Below, in pieces: positions 12,902 through 19,496 of a DNA stretch of 64,000 bases (position 1 is its first letter; each line of letters opens with the position of its first letter). Origin of the DNA: a virus. Position numbers and translations under genes: made by a program. The notes under the pieces are model-generated. The model ran no database searches, was not told the origin of the DNA, and saw only the letters and a program-made list of their open reading frames with translations. The stretch lies in the IMG/VR virus record IMGVR_UViG_3300014501_000013, positions 1-64,000 of that record, one strand, 5' to 3'.

Positions 12902-13177
12902 CTAGAACCCAGCCACGGAGTCGGGCTCATGCAACTTACCAGTGCCGAGATAAGCATCGATTTCCATCAGACAGTCCGAAAGACTGTCAGCCCAGCGCGA
13001 CCGAATATTGCAGAACTCGCGCTGAAACACCCAAGTACTCCGGCGGCTGCGCTTGACTATCATCCCACCGAATCCATCCTTTGCGCGGTCTTCAAGGCGG
13101 ATCGTTTTACCGATTGGGATGTCTGCGATATTAGACAAAATGCGTTGCAGGTCCGGGGTTGCTGTTGTGTTTTTCAT
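12902..13177 (-). CDS. 91-aa hypothetical protein, first leftward gene of the switch
   Basis: MKNTTATPDLQRILSNIADI starts a 91-aa protein with a central beta part (GFGGMIVKRSRRSTWVFQRE) and a C-terminal helix (DSLSDCLMEIDAYLG). Not recognised. Its ATG is 6 bases below a CATACT -10 and lacks a Shine-Dalgarno. Being first on the divergent control region, it is a candidate regulator, though no DNA-binding motif is obvious. Confidence 0.6.
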   Translation of the reverse strand: MKNTTATPDLQRILSNIADIPIGKTIRLEDRAKDGFGGMIVKRSRRSTWVFQREFCNIRSRWADSLSDCLMEIDAYLGTGKLHEPDSVAGF

Positions 13178-13250
13178 GAACCAAGTATGCCACTTTGTAC
13201 AAAGTATGTAAATAGCTAAAATCGCCTTGTTATGATGTACTTGAGTACAT
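13178..13250. promoter_or_regulatory. Divergent early control region with two GTAC palindromes
   Basis: Leftward promoter on the minus strand: TTTACA (13212-13207), 17-base spacer, CATACT (13189-13184), ATG 6 bases later. Rightward: TTGTAC (13195-13200), 16 bases, TAAAAT (13217-13222). CTTTGTACAAAG (13193-13204), a perfect 12-bp palindrome, sits in the leftward spacer and overlaps the rightward -35. ATGTACT-TG-AGTACAT (13235-13250) overlaps the rightward start codon. Both share the core TGTAC. The layout is that of a repressor-controlled switch. Confidence 0.65.
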
Positions 13251-13638
13251 GGAAATTACGAAGCCTAGACCAAGCTGGAGAGCTGGATACGTCTACTTTC
13301 TCAAGTCGAACCAATACGTTAAGATCGGATTCGCGGCAAACCCGCGCGGAAGGCTTTATCAACTCAGATCGCTCGCGCGTCGGCAAAGTCTTGAAGATAA
13401 TCGTCCGTGGGATCATCGCTATGCAATTGATTTTACGCTCCTTGCACAGTTGCCCGCGAAAGCCTTCACCGAAAAAGAACTCCACAAGCGCTTCGCGTCT
13501 TCCAGGCTTGCCAAGACCGAATGGTTTCGCTTTGATCCTCCCCTCGCTGATTACATCGCGTCGATACCTGCAATGGCCGACAAACCAAAACGGCGCAGCC
13601 CCTCTCACACTTGCCCCAATTGCGGCCATAACTTCTAA
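13249..13638 (+). CDS. GIY-YIG nuclease-like protein (T5orf172 type)
   Basis: A 129-aa protein. Near residues 13-26, GYVYFLKSNQYVKIG carries the two strands of the GIY-YIG fold in the divergent form seen in T5orf172/MUG113 proteins; LRSLARRQSLED, then KELHKRFASSRLAKTEWFRF contain the conserved His/Arg and Glu-Trp-Phe features. A C-terminal zinc ribbon half (CPNCGHNF) ends the protein. Probably a DNA nuclease, mobile or host-directed. It is the first rightward gene, and its start codon lies inside a palindrome. Confidence 0.82.
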   Translation: MEITKPRPSWRAGYVYFLKSNQYVKIGFAANPRGRLYQLRSLARRQSLEDNRPWDHRYAIDFTLLAQLPAKAFTEKELHKRFASSRLAKTEWFRFDPPLADYIASIPAMADKPKRRSPSHTCPNCGHNF

Positions 13639-13677
13639 CTCTTTCTCCCTTCGTTTCTTTAGCTTGAACGCTCAACA

Positions 13678-14211
13678 ATGAAAGTCGAATCCCATCCTCA
13701 GCGCCAAGAGATCATCGACTCGATCCTTGCCGGCAAAGCGTTGCGCAACATCGCTGCTACACTCGATCCTCCGTTGCATTTTACTTCCCTTGCCAGGTTT
13801 CGTAAGGACATGCTTAAGACCGCCTCGGCCGGCATGCATGCTCGTGGTGCCGATTGCAGCGCAATCAAGGACTTATGCGCCGATCCTGCTGACCAGTCAA
13901 GAGTTACCGAACGTCTTCGCGATGACTTGCAACAATCCGTACAGGCTGCAAACGACCGTTTTGACCGCTGGATTGACAGCGCCGAAGCACACGAAGAAGT
14001 CAACCCAATTACCGGCGAAGTGCGCTACAACATGGATCATGGTGCACTTGCGCGACACAGCCGTAACGTGTTGAGCGCCATCGAGTTACGCGCAAAGATC
14101 GCGGGCTTGTTGCAGGATGGTAGCGCTACAGTTGCAATAAACATCGCTGTTGCAGGCGGAAGCGCTGATGTCGAGCCTGCCGCGGTGACGATCGAGATGC
14201 TACGCAAATGA
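13678..14211 (+). CDS. Putative small terminase subunit/HTH protein
   Basis: A 177-aa protein. The N-terminal 45 residues (ESHPQRQEIIDSILAGKALR, NIAATLDPPLHFTSLARFRK) read as a helix-turn-helix. The middle is long helix (DDLQQSVQAANDRFDRWIDS), then GALARHSRNVLSAIELRAKI, close to the oligomerisation region of small terminases. A small-terminase role would fit the rightward operon, but terL is 5.5 kb downstream, so a regulator is an alternative. Its TGA overlaps the next ATG. Confidence 0.5.
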   Translation: MKVESHPQRQEIIDSILAGKALRNIAATLDPPLHFTSLARFRKDMLKTASAGMHARGADCSAIKDLCADPADQSRVTERLRDDLQQSVQAANDRFDRWIDSAEAHEEVNPITGEVRYNMDHGALARHSRNVLSAIELRAKIAGLLQDGSATVAINIAVAGGSADVEPAAVTIEMLRK

Positions 14212-14603
14212 TCGAGTCAAGTGATTCAATATCACATGGTCTTAGTAATAGAATGAACGACTTACAACATTCAGGCGATACTGCGGGCGATACTAAACAT
14301 GCGTCAATGCCTGAGTTCGATCGCCTGGCCGCGCGTCGCGCTCAGTGGGCACGGCAGGGACTGCCTACCACGATGGCACGCGCTGGCGCAGCGCTGCCCG
14401 TGGCCGCATCGCTTGGATTCTCGGCACTCCCTATGGGCGTAAAACGCTTGGGGCCCCCCGGAACGGCCTTGCGCGGGATTTGTGATGGCCGTGAGGGAGT
14501 TGTGGAAAGTTCAGAGGAGTCGGCTGTATTCAGCACGGGATTGCGTGATGGGCAGGCGGAGACATCGGATGTGATACCGTACATGGGGCTGAGGCGGGAA
14601 TGA
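14208..14603 (+). CDS. Hypothetical protein of unusual composition
   Basis: The ATG at 14208 overlaps the upstream TGA, and the frame runs 131 aa to a stop that again overlaps an ATG. Sequence after residue 35 is Ala/Gly/Arg-rich and does not look like its neighbours (LAARRAQWARQGLPTTMARA). Several frames on both strands are open here, so it may be a foreign or decayed segment. No family recognised. Confidence 0.35.
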   Translation: MIESSDSISHGLSNRMNDLQHSGDTAGDTKHASMPEFDRLAARRAQWARQGLPTTMARAGAALPVAASLGFSALPMGVKRLGPPGTALRGICDGREGVVESSEESAVFSTGLRDGQAETSDVIPYMGLRRE

Positions 14604-14829
14604 GCGTGCTGGTGGTGTGGGAGGGCGGTAAAGGGCGGGAGTGGTGCCGGGAGTGTTCCACGGCGCACCTTGCGTTGGTTGTGAAGTTCGGCGCTTTGGC
14701 GTTCGCCTACGCTTTAGCCTGCGGCAGCAAGGTTTTGCAGACACTTCTGATTATGAGCCGTTTCTGTAACTTGCAGTACATCCTGAGCCGCCTGGGATTC
14801 AGCTTTCGCCGGGCCCCTGTCGAATCGGC
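14604..14829. other. Stretch between a plus gene and the DUF559 gene
   Basis: A plus frame starting at ATG 14600 (ATGA coupling) is open but continues antisense through the whole DUF559 gene; only its first 70 or so residues could be real. They are not recognised. Otherwise I see no signals here. Confidence 0.3.
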
Positions 14830-15402
14830 TCAACCCTGTGACGTACAGGCTTCGGGGGCTCTTGACATCATGCCCCGTCGAGGATCAGTGACGCTTATTC
14901 CGTTCTCGGCGTCCAGCCTCTTTCCCGTAAATCCGCCAGCCGGCCTATACTGGTCCCGGCAACCTGGCAACTGCTTGGGCGGTGAGATCCGTCTGCGAAT
15001 TTCTTCTACAACTGCATCGATGTCGACGAACACACGGTTCGCAGAGAAGCGTATCGTCGAGAAACCCTTTGATGCCAGCGTTTTGTCGCGGTATGCGTCG
15101 GCTTTGGCCTTCGCTGGCTTGTCATGAAACTTTCCGTCTATCTCAATGATGAGCTTGCGCTTAGCGCAATAGAAGTCGGCAATCCAGCCGAAGATCAGGC
15201 ATTGTCGACGAATGCGTATGCCAAGCCGATTCGCCCTGAGGCGAGCCCACAGCAGGCGTTCCGGTGGACTCATGTTCTTGCGAAGTTGGCGCGCAAAGGT
15301 TTTCTTGGCCGGGGCGCTCTTGGTCTTAAAGGCGTGAACCTTGGCTTCCTTGGCGGCTTCTATCAGCGATTTATAGACTGGCGAAATGAGTTGCTGTCTC
15401 AC
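14830..15402 (-). CDS. DUF559 endonuclease-like protein
   Basis: A 190-aa protein. Residues about 33-140 match DUF559, a fold related to very-short-patch-repair endonucleases: FARQLRKNMSPPERLLWARL, IRIRRQCLIFGWIADFYC, then KLIIEIDGKFHDKPAKAKAD with the catalytic-type D/E residues, RDKTLASKGFSTIRFSANRV and EEIRRRI. A tail of about 45 residues after the domain is unusual. Minus strand within a rightward operon and with its own TTGACA promoter, so it looks like an inserted moron or homing-type nuclease. Confidence 0.85.
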   Translation of the reverse strand: MRQQLISPVYKSLIEAAKEAKVHAFKTKSAPAKKTFARQLRKNMSPPERLLWARLRANRLGIRIRRQCLIFGWIADFYCAKRKLIIEIDGKFHDKPAKAKADAYRDKTLASKGFSTIRFSANRVFVDIDAVVEEIRRRISPPKQLPGCRDQYRPAGGFTGKRLDAENGISVTDPRRGMMSRAPEACTSQG

Positions 15403-15434
15403 TCGATCTTTCTCGCGCCTGAGCTTTGCGAGAT

Positions 15435-15457
15435 GGGGCGGTCATTGCAACCGCCCC
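15435..15457. repeat. Strong hairpin in the DUF559 5' leader
   Basis: GGGGCGGT (15435-15442) pairs perfectly with ACCGCCCC (15450-15457), 7-nt loop. It lies between the minus promoter and the DUF559 ATG, with no T-run on either strand. Possible attenuator, operator or insulating hairpin. Confidence 0.6.
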
Positions 15458-15485
15458 GGATCTGTGAAGTCCAAGCACTTCCACC

Positions 15486-15513
15486 ATACTACGACTGGTG
15501 GGGTACCTGTCAA
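15486..15513 (-). promoter_or_regulatory. Promoter for the DUF559 gene
   Basis: Minus strand TTGACA (15513-15508), 16-base spacer, TAGTAT (15491-15486). About 84 bases of leader precede the ATG at 15402 and contain the strong hairpin. GGTACC occurs twice around the -35 (15503 and 15519), possibly an operator pair. Confidence 0.55.
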
Positions 15514-15616
15514 GAGGGGTACCGCATTTGGTGGGCTAGAACGGCGTAAGGATCCGGCTTGACAAAAGAGCGGCTAAATGTTTGAATTGGGGATGCTCAA
15601 ACAAACCAAGGAAGTA

Positions 15617-16033
15617 ATGTATTCGAGCAATGAAGTCGCAGCGGTTGCGCGTGCAACCTTGCGGGAGCTTCAGTGGTGGGATGAGCATAACGTTATCCAT
15701 GCCGACTTTGTCGGTCGCGAGCGTCGGTACAATGTCAAGGATCTCGTTCAGGCCGTTGTAATAGCCGCTCTGAGACGGCGAGGCATCAGCCTGCAAAAGA
15801 TCCGGGGATACTGGCCGCAGTTGCGGTGTTCGCTCGCGAAAGCCCATGCAGCGCTGGAGTCCAGCTGCACGGTGATCGTGGTTGCAAATTCCAAGCTTGC
15901 GCTGGTATTCGAAAAGTGGGATGCCGTGTTTCCGTTCATGGCTGATTCATCTTGCGCTTGGACGGTGATCGAACTGAATCACGAGCTTGGCGCTAATGCG
16001 GCGCTGATTCGCGAACAACGGAGCGCGGCGTGA
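15617..16033 (+). CDS. MerR-like helix-turn-helix protein
   Basis: A 138-aa protein from the ATG at 15617, which follows AAGGAAG and a possible TTGACA promoter at 15559. MYSSNEVAAVARATLRELQW, then WDEHNVIHADFVGRERRYNV, KDLVQAVVIAALRRRGISLQ, KIRGYWPQL is the MerR-type winged HTH: helix, turn, wing with RRY, then the dimer-leading helix. The C-terminal part has no effector domain I know. Probably a transcription regulator or recombination directionality-type factor of the rightward operon. Starts at 15578 or 15593 are possible. Confidence 0.7.
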   Translation: MYSSNEVAAVARATLRELQWWDEHNVIHADFVGRERRYNVKDLVQAVVIAALRRRGISLQKIRGYWPQLRCSLAKAHAALESSCTVIVVANSKLALVFEKWDAVFPFMADSSCAWTVIELNHELGANAALIREQRSAA

Positions 16034-16055
16034 AGATTCGGCGTATACTGGCGGC

Positions 16056-16232
16056 ATGAGTCCCGAAGCTGCCGACAAACTGATCCAGATGGGCATTCTG
16101 CCGGGTTCGATAACTTGGGAGGCATGCGAGAACGCCACGCGGGCAGTCTGGCAGCCTGTCTATGACGAAGTTGCTCAAATGAAGGGTCACTGTCCACCTG
16201 AGGTAGCCGTGGCACCAAAGGCAACCGCATGA
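16056..16232 (+). CDS. 58-aa protein, paralogue of 16996-17397
   Basis: MSPEAADKLIQMGILPGSIT, then WEACENATRAVWQPVYDEV. The first 18 residues are identical to those of the protein at 16996, and the next dozen are similar (WExCENxTR), after which they differ. The stop overlaps the next ATG. Function unknown. Confidence 0.65.
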   Translation: MSPEAADKLIQMGILPGSITWEACENATRAVWQPVYDEVAQMKGHCPPEVAVAPKATA

Positions 16233-16474
16233 ATAAACGAAGCCTCAGCAGGGCCGCGAACCGAATGTGCGCCGAGCGCAAGCTCGAGATGCACTTCAAA
16301 TTCCGCGACGGCACGGCTTGGGCGAGAAGCGCCGAACTTCGCAAGCGCCCGGCAGGCAAATCACGCGCCTGGTGGAAGAAGGACAAGCGCGACCGCAAGG
16401 CGCAAGCGTTTTTGGCGGCAATTCCTTCAATCCCGGCCAAGCGGTTTCAGCCGACACCACCGGGAACAGCATGA
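16229..16474 (+). CDS. 81-aa very basic protein
   Basis: Rich in Lys and Arg throughout (KRSLSRAANRMCAERKLEMH, SRAWWKKDKRDRKAQAFLAA). ATGA overlaps on both sides. Probably nucleic-acid binding; not recognised. Similar in character, not sequence, to small DNA-condensing or inhibitory phage proteins. Confidence 0.6.
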   Translation: MNKRSLSRAANRMCAERKLEMHFKFRDGTAWARSAELRKRPAGKSRAWWKKDKRDRKAQAFLAAIPSIPAKRFQPTPPGTA

Positions 16475-16626
16475 GAATTCATGTCTGGAAGAATCGAGCG
16501 TTTGCCGATCCAGATTTGGTAGTTCGTGGATGGATCGCGGGAAACCAGCGAATGATCATATTCTTCCCAACATGGCGTAAGGCTCTTGATTTTGCTGTAG
16601 CAGCATCGAAGGCGGAAGCGTGGTAA
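16471..16626 (+). CDS. 51-aa hypothetical protein
   Basis: MRIHVWKNRAFADPDLVVRG, WIAGNQRMIIFFPTWRKALD, FAVAASKAEAW. The strand-strand-helix pattern suggests a small alpha/beta fold. ATGA with the gene before; its 3' end overlaps the GTG of the next gene by 7 bases. Not recognised. Confidence 0.6.
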   Translation: MRIHVWKNRAFADPDLVVRGWIAGNQRMIIFFPTWRKALDFAVAASKAEAW

Positions 16627-16829
16627 CCGAAGCCGAAGAGTTGCAAGAATTTCGCGAGGTTTTAACAGCCGCTCTTCTATCACCCGCCGGAGATCTTTGT
16701 AAACGGTGTGGCCACAGAAGGGACGGACATAGTAGTTGGTGGATGGGGACACCGGAAGATGACTACTGCGAATGGAACGACAAAACCGGAGAGTGCGAAT
16801 GTTCGGGGTTTCAAGAATCAACCGCATGA
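16620..16829 (+). CDS. 69-aa zinc-ribbon-like protein (GTG start)
   Basis: An N-terminal acidic helix (EAEELQEFREVLTAALL) is followed by CKRCGHRRDGHSSWWMG, then YCEWNDKTGECECSGF. Five Cys and two His suit one or two zinc sites; the C-x2-C-x2-H-x3-H layout is seen in phage proteins of this kind, and its neighbour at 16996 carries a related CRCGHYFWAH element. Confidence 0.65.
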   Translation: MVTEAEELQEFREVLTAALLSPAGDLCKRCGHRRDGHSSWWMGTPEDDYCEWNDKTGECECSGFQESTA

Positions 16830-16999
16830 ACGCACTTCCCTGGTACGCGCGGTGGCTGAACGGCGACCTCGCCGCGATTCAGGCAGAGGTGTGGAAGCAA
16901 TCCCGCTGGTTTTCGTGTAAAGTGGAACCAAGCGCGGCCCGCTTTTCTCCAGTCAAACCGAAGCTTACATCACCGCGGGCTGCGCGCCTAAACGTATGA
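16826..16999 (+). CDS. 57-aa hypothetical protein
   Basis: MNALPWYARWLNGDLAAIQA, then EVWKQSRWFSCKVEPSAARF with a basic C-terminus. ATGA overlaps with both neighbours place it firmly in the chain. Trp-rich N-terminal helix might be membrane-associating. Not recognised. Confidence 0.6.
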   Translation: MNALPWYARWLNGDLAAIQAEVWKQSRWFSCKVEPSAARFSPVKPKLTSPRAARLNV

Positions 17000-17397
17000 G
17001 TCCCGAAGCCGCCGACAAGCTGATTCAGATGGGCATCCTGCCGGGAAGTCTTCAGTGGGAATTATGTGAGAACGTGACGCGCGGCCTAAGCCGGCAAATA
17101 GCTGCAAGTTTCGATGGATCGCTCTGTCGCTGCGGGCACTATTTCTGGGCCCACGAAGCCGCGCAGGTCGGAAAGCAGCCGTGCAAATTTTGTGACTGCC
17201 CGGACTGGAATTCGGTGTATTCGGACCCAACCCCAGAATGTGCGACGGTGGCACCGAAGGCTGCCACCAAATTCTTACCCCCTGACAGCGCCGAGGAAAT
17301 CAAGGGCGTTGGCTGGCGCGTGCCGAAGGGTCAGATGATCGGCGGAAGGTCCACCAGTTACGAACTCTATGATTACGACGGGAAGCGCCTCACGTGA
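16996..17397 (+). CDS. 133-aa zinc-finger protein, paralogue of 16056-16232
   Basis: It shares the exact 18-residue N-terminus MSPEAADKLIQMGILPGS with the 58-aa protein upstream, then adds a zinc element (LCRCGHYFWAHEAAQ, CKFCDCPDW) and a C-terminal beta part (SYELYDYDGKRLT). The N-terminal helix is probably a shared recognition or oligomerisation element. Its TGA overlaps the GTG of the next gene. Confidence 0.65.
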   Translation: MSPEAADKLIQMGILPGSLQWELCENVTRGLSRQIAASFDGSLCRCGHYFWAHEAAQVGKQPCKFCDCPDWNSVYSDPTPECATVAPKAATKFLPPDSAEEIKGVGWRVPKGQMIGGRSTSYELYDYDGKRLT

Positions 17398-17558
17398 GCA
17401 AGGATCTCGACCAGCAGGAGGGCGATTTCTTTGATCGCGCCCGGCGCAATCCGCTGCGGGTGATCGACTTCGAGTACGCGCCGAACTGGAACGCGCCGAT
17501 TTCTTTGGCTCCCTTTATAGACGAAGACCCTCCCGAAGTTGAGGCAACGCTCCCGTGA
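17394..17558 (+). CDS. 54-aa acidic protein (GTG start)
   Basis: SKDLDQQEGDFFDRARRNPL, then RVIDFEYAPNWNAPISLAPF and an acidic tail. GTGA overlaps on both sides. Too short to classify. Confidence 0.55.
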   Translation: MSKDLDQQEGDFFDRARRNPLRVIDFEYAPNWNAPISLAPFIDEDPPEVEATLP

Positions 17559-17764
17559 TTGACAAATACGCGGGGCTCATTGCGCTAGTGGGCATGACCT
17601 GCGCTTTTGGCCTCGGCTGGGTCCTTCGCGGCATGTTAACGAAACCAAAGGCACTCCCGCCGCTGCCAAAGAGACAGAACCGCGGATGGGCCAACCCGCG
17701 CGTCAAAGGTCAGTTCGTGCGGCGCCCAGCGCATTTCGAGGGGCCGAAATTTCCTTGCTCATAG
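17555..17764 (+). CDS. 69-aa single-pass membrane protein (GTG start)
   Basis: One transmembrane helix at about residues 7-25 (GLIALVGMTCAFGLGWVL), then a basic Pro-rich tail (KPKALPPLPKRQNRGW) likely cytoplasmic. Coupled by GTGA to the gene before. Function unknown. Confidence 0.6.
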   Translation: MIDKYAGLIALVGMTCAFGLGWVLRGMLTKPKALPPLPKRQNRGWANPRVKGQFVRRPAHFEGPKFPCS

Positions 17765-17952
17765 TAACAATCAGCGTGCCCCGCGAGATCGACGCGAAAG
17801 AGCTTTTGCCGCCCAACGCCCATCCGTTTGGGGCTACCCCGCACCATGCGCCCAAGGAATACCGCGTAGAGTGCCGCGACCGTGCCGAGGCCGACATGCT
17901 CGTGAACACAATGCGAAATCAACCTGGAATCAGGGCGATGATTCTCGAATGA
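17755..17952 (+). CDS. Small hypothetical protein, start uncertain
   Basis: The conserved-looking part is SVPREIDAKELLPPNAHPFG, then YRVECRDRAEADMLVNTMRN. A TTG at 17755, overlapping the previous gene, or a GTG at 17776 are the plausible starts; I list the first. The stop overlaps the phosphatase ATG (ATGA). Strand-helix pattern suggests a small ferredoxin-like fold, unproven. Confidence 0.5.
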   Translation: MLIVTISVPREIDAKELLPPNAHPFGATPHHAPKEYRVECRDRAEADMLVNTMRNQPGIRAMILE

Positions 17953-18665
17953 ACGCCACAGCGAAGCCGCAGGATCGCGTTCGGGGTCAAATGGACATAC
18001 CATTGTCGCCGCAGGGCGAAGCCGAGAGCGACCACCTCGGACGGCGCATCGCTGCAAAGGGTGGGATCGATTCCATCGTGGCCTCGCCGATGACTCGGGC
18101 GCAGCAGACCGTAGCCGCCGTGCTCAAGCACAATCCGCAGGCAAAGTTTCTCGGTTCGGCGCAGCAGGCACTCCCCTGGAACCAGGGTGTCGTCACCGGG
18201 CAACCGATCAGTCAGGCCCAGCCGATCATCCAGCAGGCCGCCGACCATCCAGAGACCCCAATCCCAGGAGGCGAGTCCGTCGATCAGGTGGACAACCGCA
18301 GCGGCCAGTTCGTCCACCAGCAACTGCATTCCCTGAAACCCGGAGAACGCCGTTTGGTGCTCGCGCACCACTCCCAGATGCGGTACCTTCACGGATGGGA
18401 GAAAAAGGGGTTTCCGCCCGACATGAGCGCCGATCCAAAGGAAATGGCGACTCGCGCCGACAAAGCGAAGCCCGCCGGTTCGCTAATTCGTCTGGCGAAG
18501 GGCAAAGACGGCAAGCCCATGCTCCACGAGAACCCGATAGACAGCGATGAACCGATTCACGCCGGGCTGAATTTCGCCCGCCACGGGGCGACCGAGTTGA
18601 ACAAGGAATCCGGCGGCTCGCGCCTCTCCGCACTGTCGCCGAAGTCAAAGGCCCCCTTAAGCTGA
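17949..18665 (+). CDS. Histidine phosphatase with circularly permuted motif order
   Basis: A 238-aa protein. In the histidine phosphatase (phosphoglycerate mutase-like) family the RHG motif is N-terminal. Here the protein opens with what normally follows it (VRGQMDIPLSPQGEAESDHL), then SPMTRAQQT with Arg50, the acidic GGES with Glu109, and LAHHSQMR with the second catalytic His near 140. After the last normal strand (GSLIRLAKGKDGKPML) and a short linker comes LNFARHGATELN with Arg211-His212-Gly213, which normally begins the fold. All catalytic residues are present, only reordered. Substrate unknown. Start ATG 17949 overlaps the previous TGA; the upstream extension contains no RHG. Confidence 0.85.
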   Translation: MNATAKPQDRVRGQMDIPLSPQGEAESDHLGRRIAAKGGIDSIVASPMTRAQQTVAAVLKHNPQAKFLGSAQQALPWNQGVVTGQPISQAQPIIQQAADHPETPIPGGESVDQVDNRSGQFVHQQLHSLKPGERRLVLAHHSQMRYLHGWEKKGFPPDMSADPKEMATRADKAKPAGSLIRLAKGKDGKPMLHENPIDSDEPIHAGLNFARHGATELNKESGGSRLSALSPKSKAPLS

Positions 18666-18952
18666 TGGCCTCGCCTAAAAAGACAGGGATAGATCGGGCT
18701 AAAAAGTCAGAGATCGAGACTCGTTTAATGAACGAAATTCCATCGAACGCCGAAGTGGTTATCGAGAAGCTGATTTATGGCGACGGGGATACGTATAACT
18801 ATGTGCGAGCCTATATATTCAGCGGAAATTATCCGCGCTGGAATTGCCTTGTGCTGAATTACGCAACGCCTGATCCATTGACGGCGGCGTTCCCACGTCT
18901 AAAGGATGCACGCCGCTGGATCGCCGCGATACTGAGGAAAGCGAGACGATAA
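18665..18952 (+). CDS. 95-aa hypothetical protein
   Basis: The basic N-terminus (ASPKKTGIDRAKKSEIETRL) precedes an alpha/beta part (VVIEKLIYGDGDTYNYVRAY, then DARRWIAAILRKARR). The ATG shares its A with the last base of the phosphatase TGA. Not recognised. Confidence 0.6.
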   Translation: MASPKKTGIDRAKKSEIETRLMNEIPSNAEVVIEKLIYGDGDTYNYVRAYIFSGNYPRWNCLVLNYATPDPLTAAFPRLKDARRWIAAILRKARR

Positions 18953-18953
18953 A

Positions 18954-19202
18954 ATGGCCAAGCGCTACTTTTTCTCGCAGCATCACGCGAACTGGCCCGC
19001 CAAGCTCACCGTGCCTGAAGGCCACGAGGTTACGATCAACCATCCCTCGACGCGAACGCAAACCGCGCATCGCAACGAAGAGGGCGAGATATTGCTTCCG
19101 AAGGGCAGCCATATCATCGGGTTACGCCACATTGCGACCGGCAACGAACTGATGCCCGTGGCAAAGCCGTTGAATACGGTGCCGCTGGAGGTCCCGAAAT
19201 GA
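18954..19202 (+). CDS. 82-aa beta-rich hypothetical protein
   Basis: MAKRYFFSQHHANWPAKLTV, then VTINHPSTRTQTAHRNEEGE, LLPKGSHIIGLRHIATGNEL. Alternating short strands suggest a small beta barrel or sandwich. One base separates it from the upstream stop; its TGA overlaps the next ATG. Confidence 0.6.
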   Translation: MAKRYFFSQHHANWPAKLTVPEGHEVTINHPSTRTQTAHRNEEGEILLPKGSHIIGLRHIATGNELMPVAKPLNTVPLEVPK

Positions 19203-19330
19203 AACGCCTGATGTGCAGACTTGGATTCCACAAGCTTCACGCCTATAACGAAAATACGATCCACATCTGCATTCGTTGTTCCTACTGCGCCGAGTGGGGC
19301 TGTAAGGTGAGCATTCATAACAATGCCTGA
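19199..19330 (+). CDS. 43-aa C4 zinc-finger peptide
   Basis: MKRLMCRLGFHKLHAYNENT, then ICIRCSYCAEWGCKVSIHNN. The Cys/His arrangement (CRLGFHK...C-x2-C-x2-C) is the treble-clef-like pattern seen in many small phage proteins. Overlaps the next gene by 8 bases in another frame. Confidence 0.6.
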   Translation: MKRLMCRLGFHKLHAYNENTIHICIRCSYCAEWGCKVSIHNNA

Positions 19331-19496
19331 CTCCCGCAGTCAGGTTCGCTGGGCCCATTCGGTTCTGGAAAATCAGGCCAATGGCGACAAGTCTTTCGCC
19401 AAGGAAGTAGTGCGCGGTATGCACGGGCGAAAGATGGCCTCGCTGCCGGACCACACGAAAAAGCCCTCGATTCTCGGCAGACTCAGAAAGAAATAA
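19323..19496 (+). CDS. 57-aa basic protein near terL
   Basis: MPDSRSQVRWAHSVLENQAN, KSFAKEVVRGMHGRKMASLP. It resembles small phage proteins near terminase genes with SKAQxRWA...VxxxH...LP layout. Function unknown. TAATG junction with the next gene. Confidence 0.65.
   Translation: MPDSRSQVRWAHSVLENQANGDKSFAKEVVRGMHGRKMASLPDHTKKPSILGRLRKK

Noticed and set aside
14600-15127. 175-aa plus frame following 14603
   Set aside because: Its second half is exactly antisense to the DUF559 domain; only the ATGA coupling speaks for the start, so it is described as a stretch and not called.
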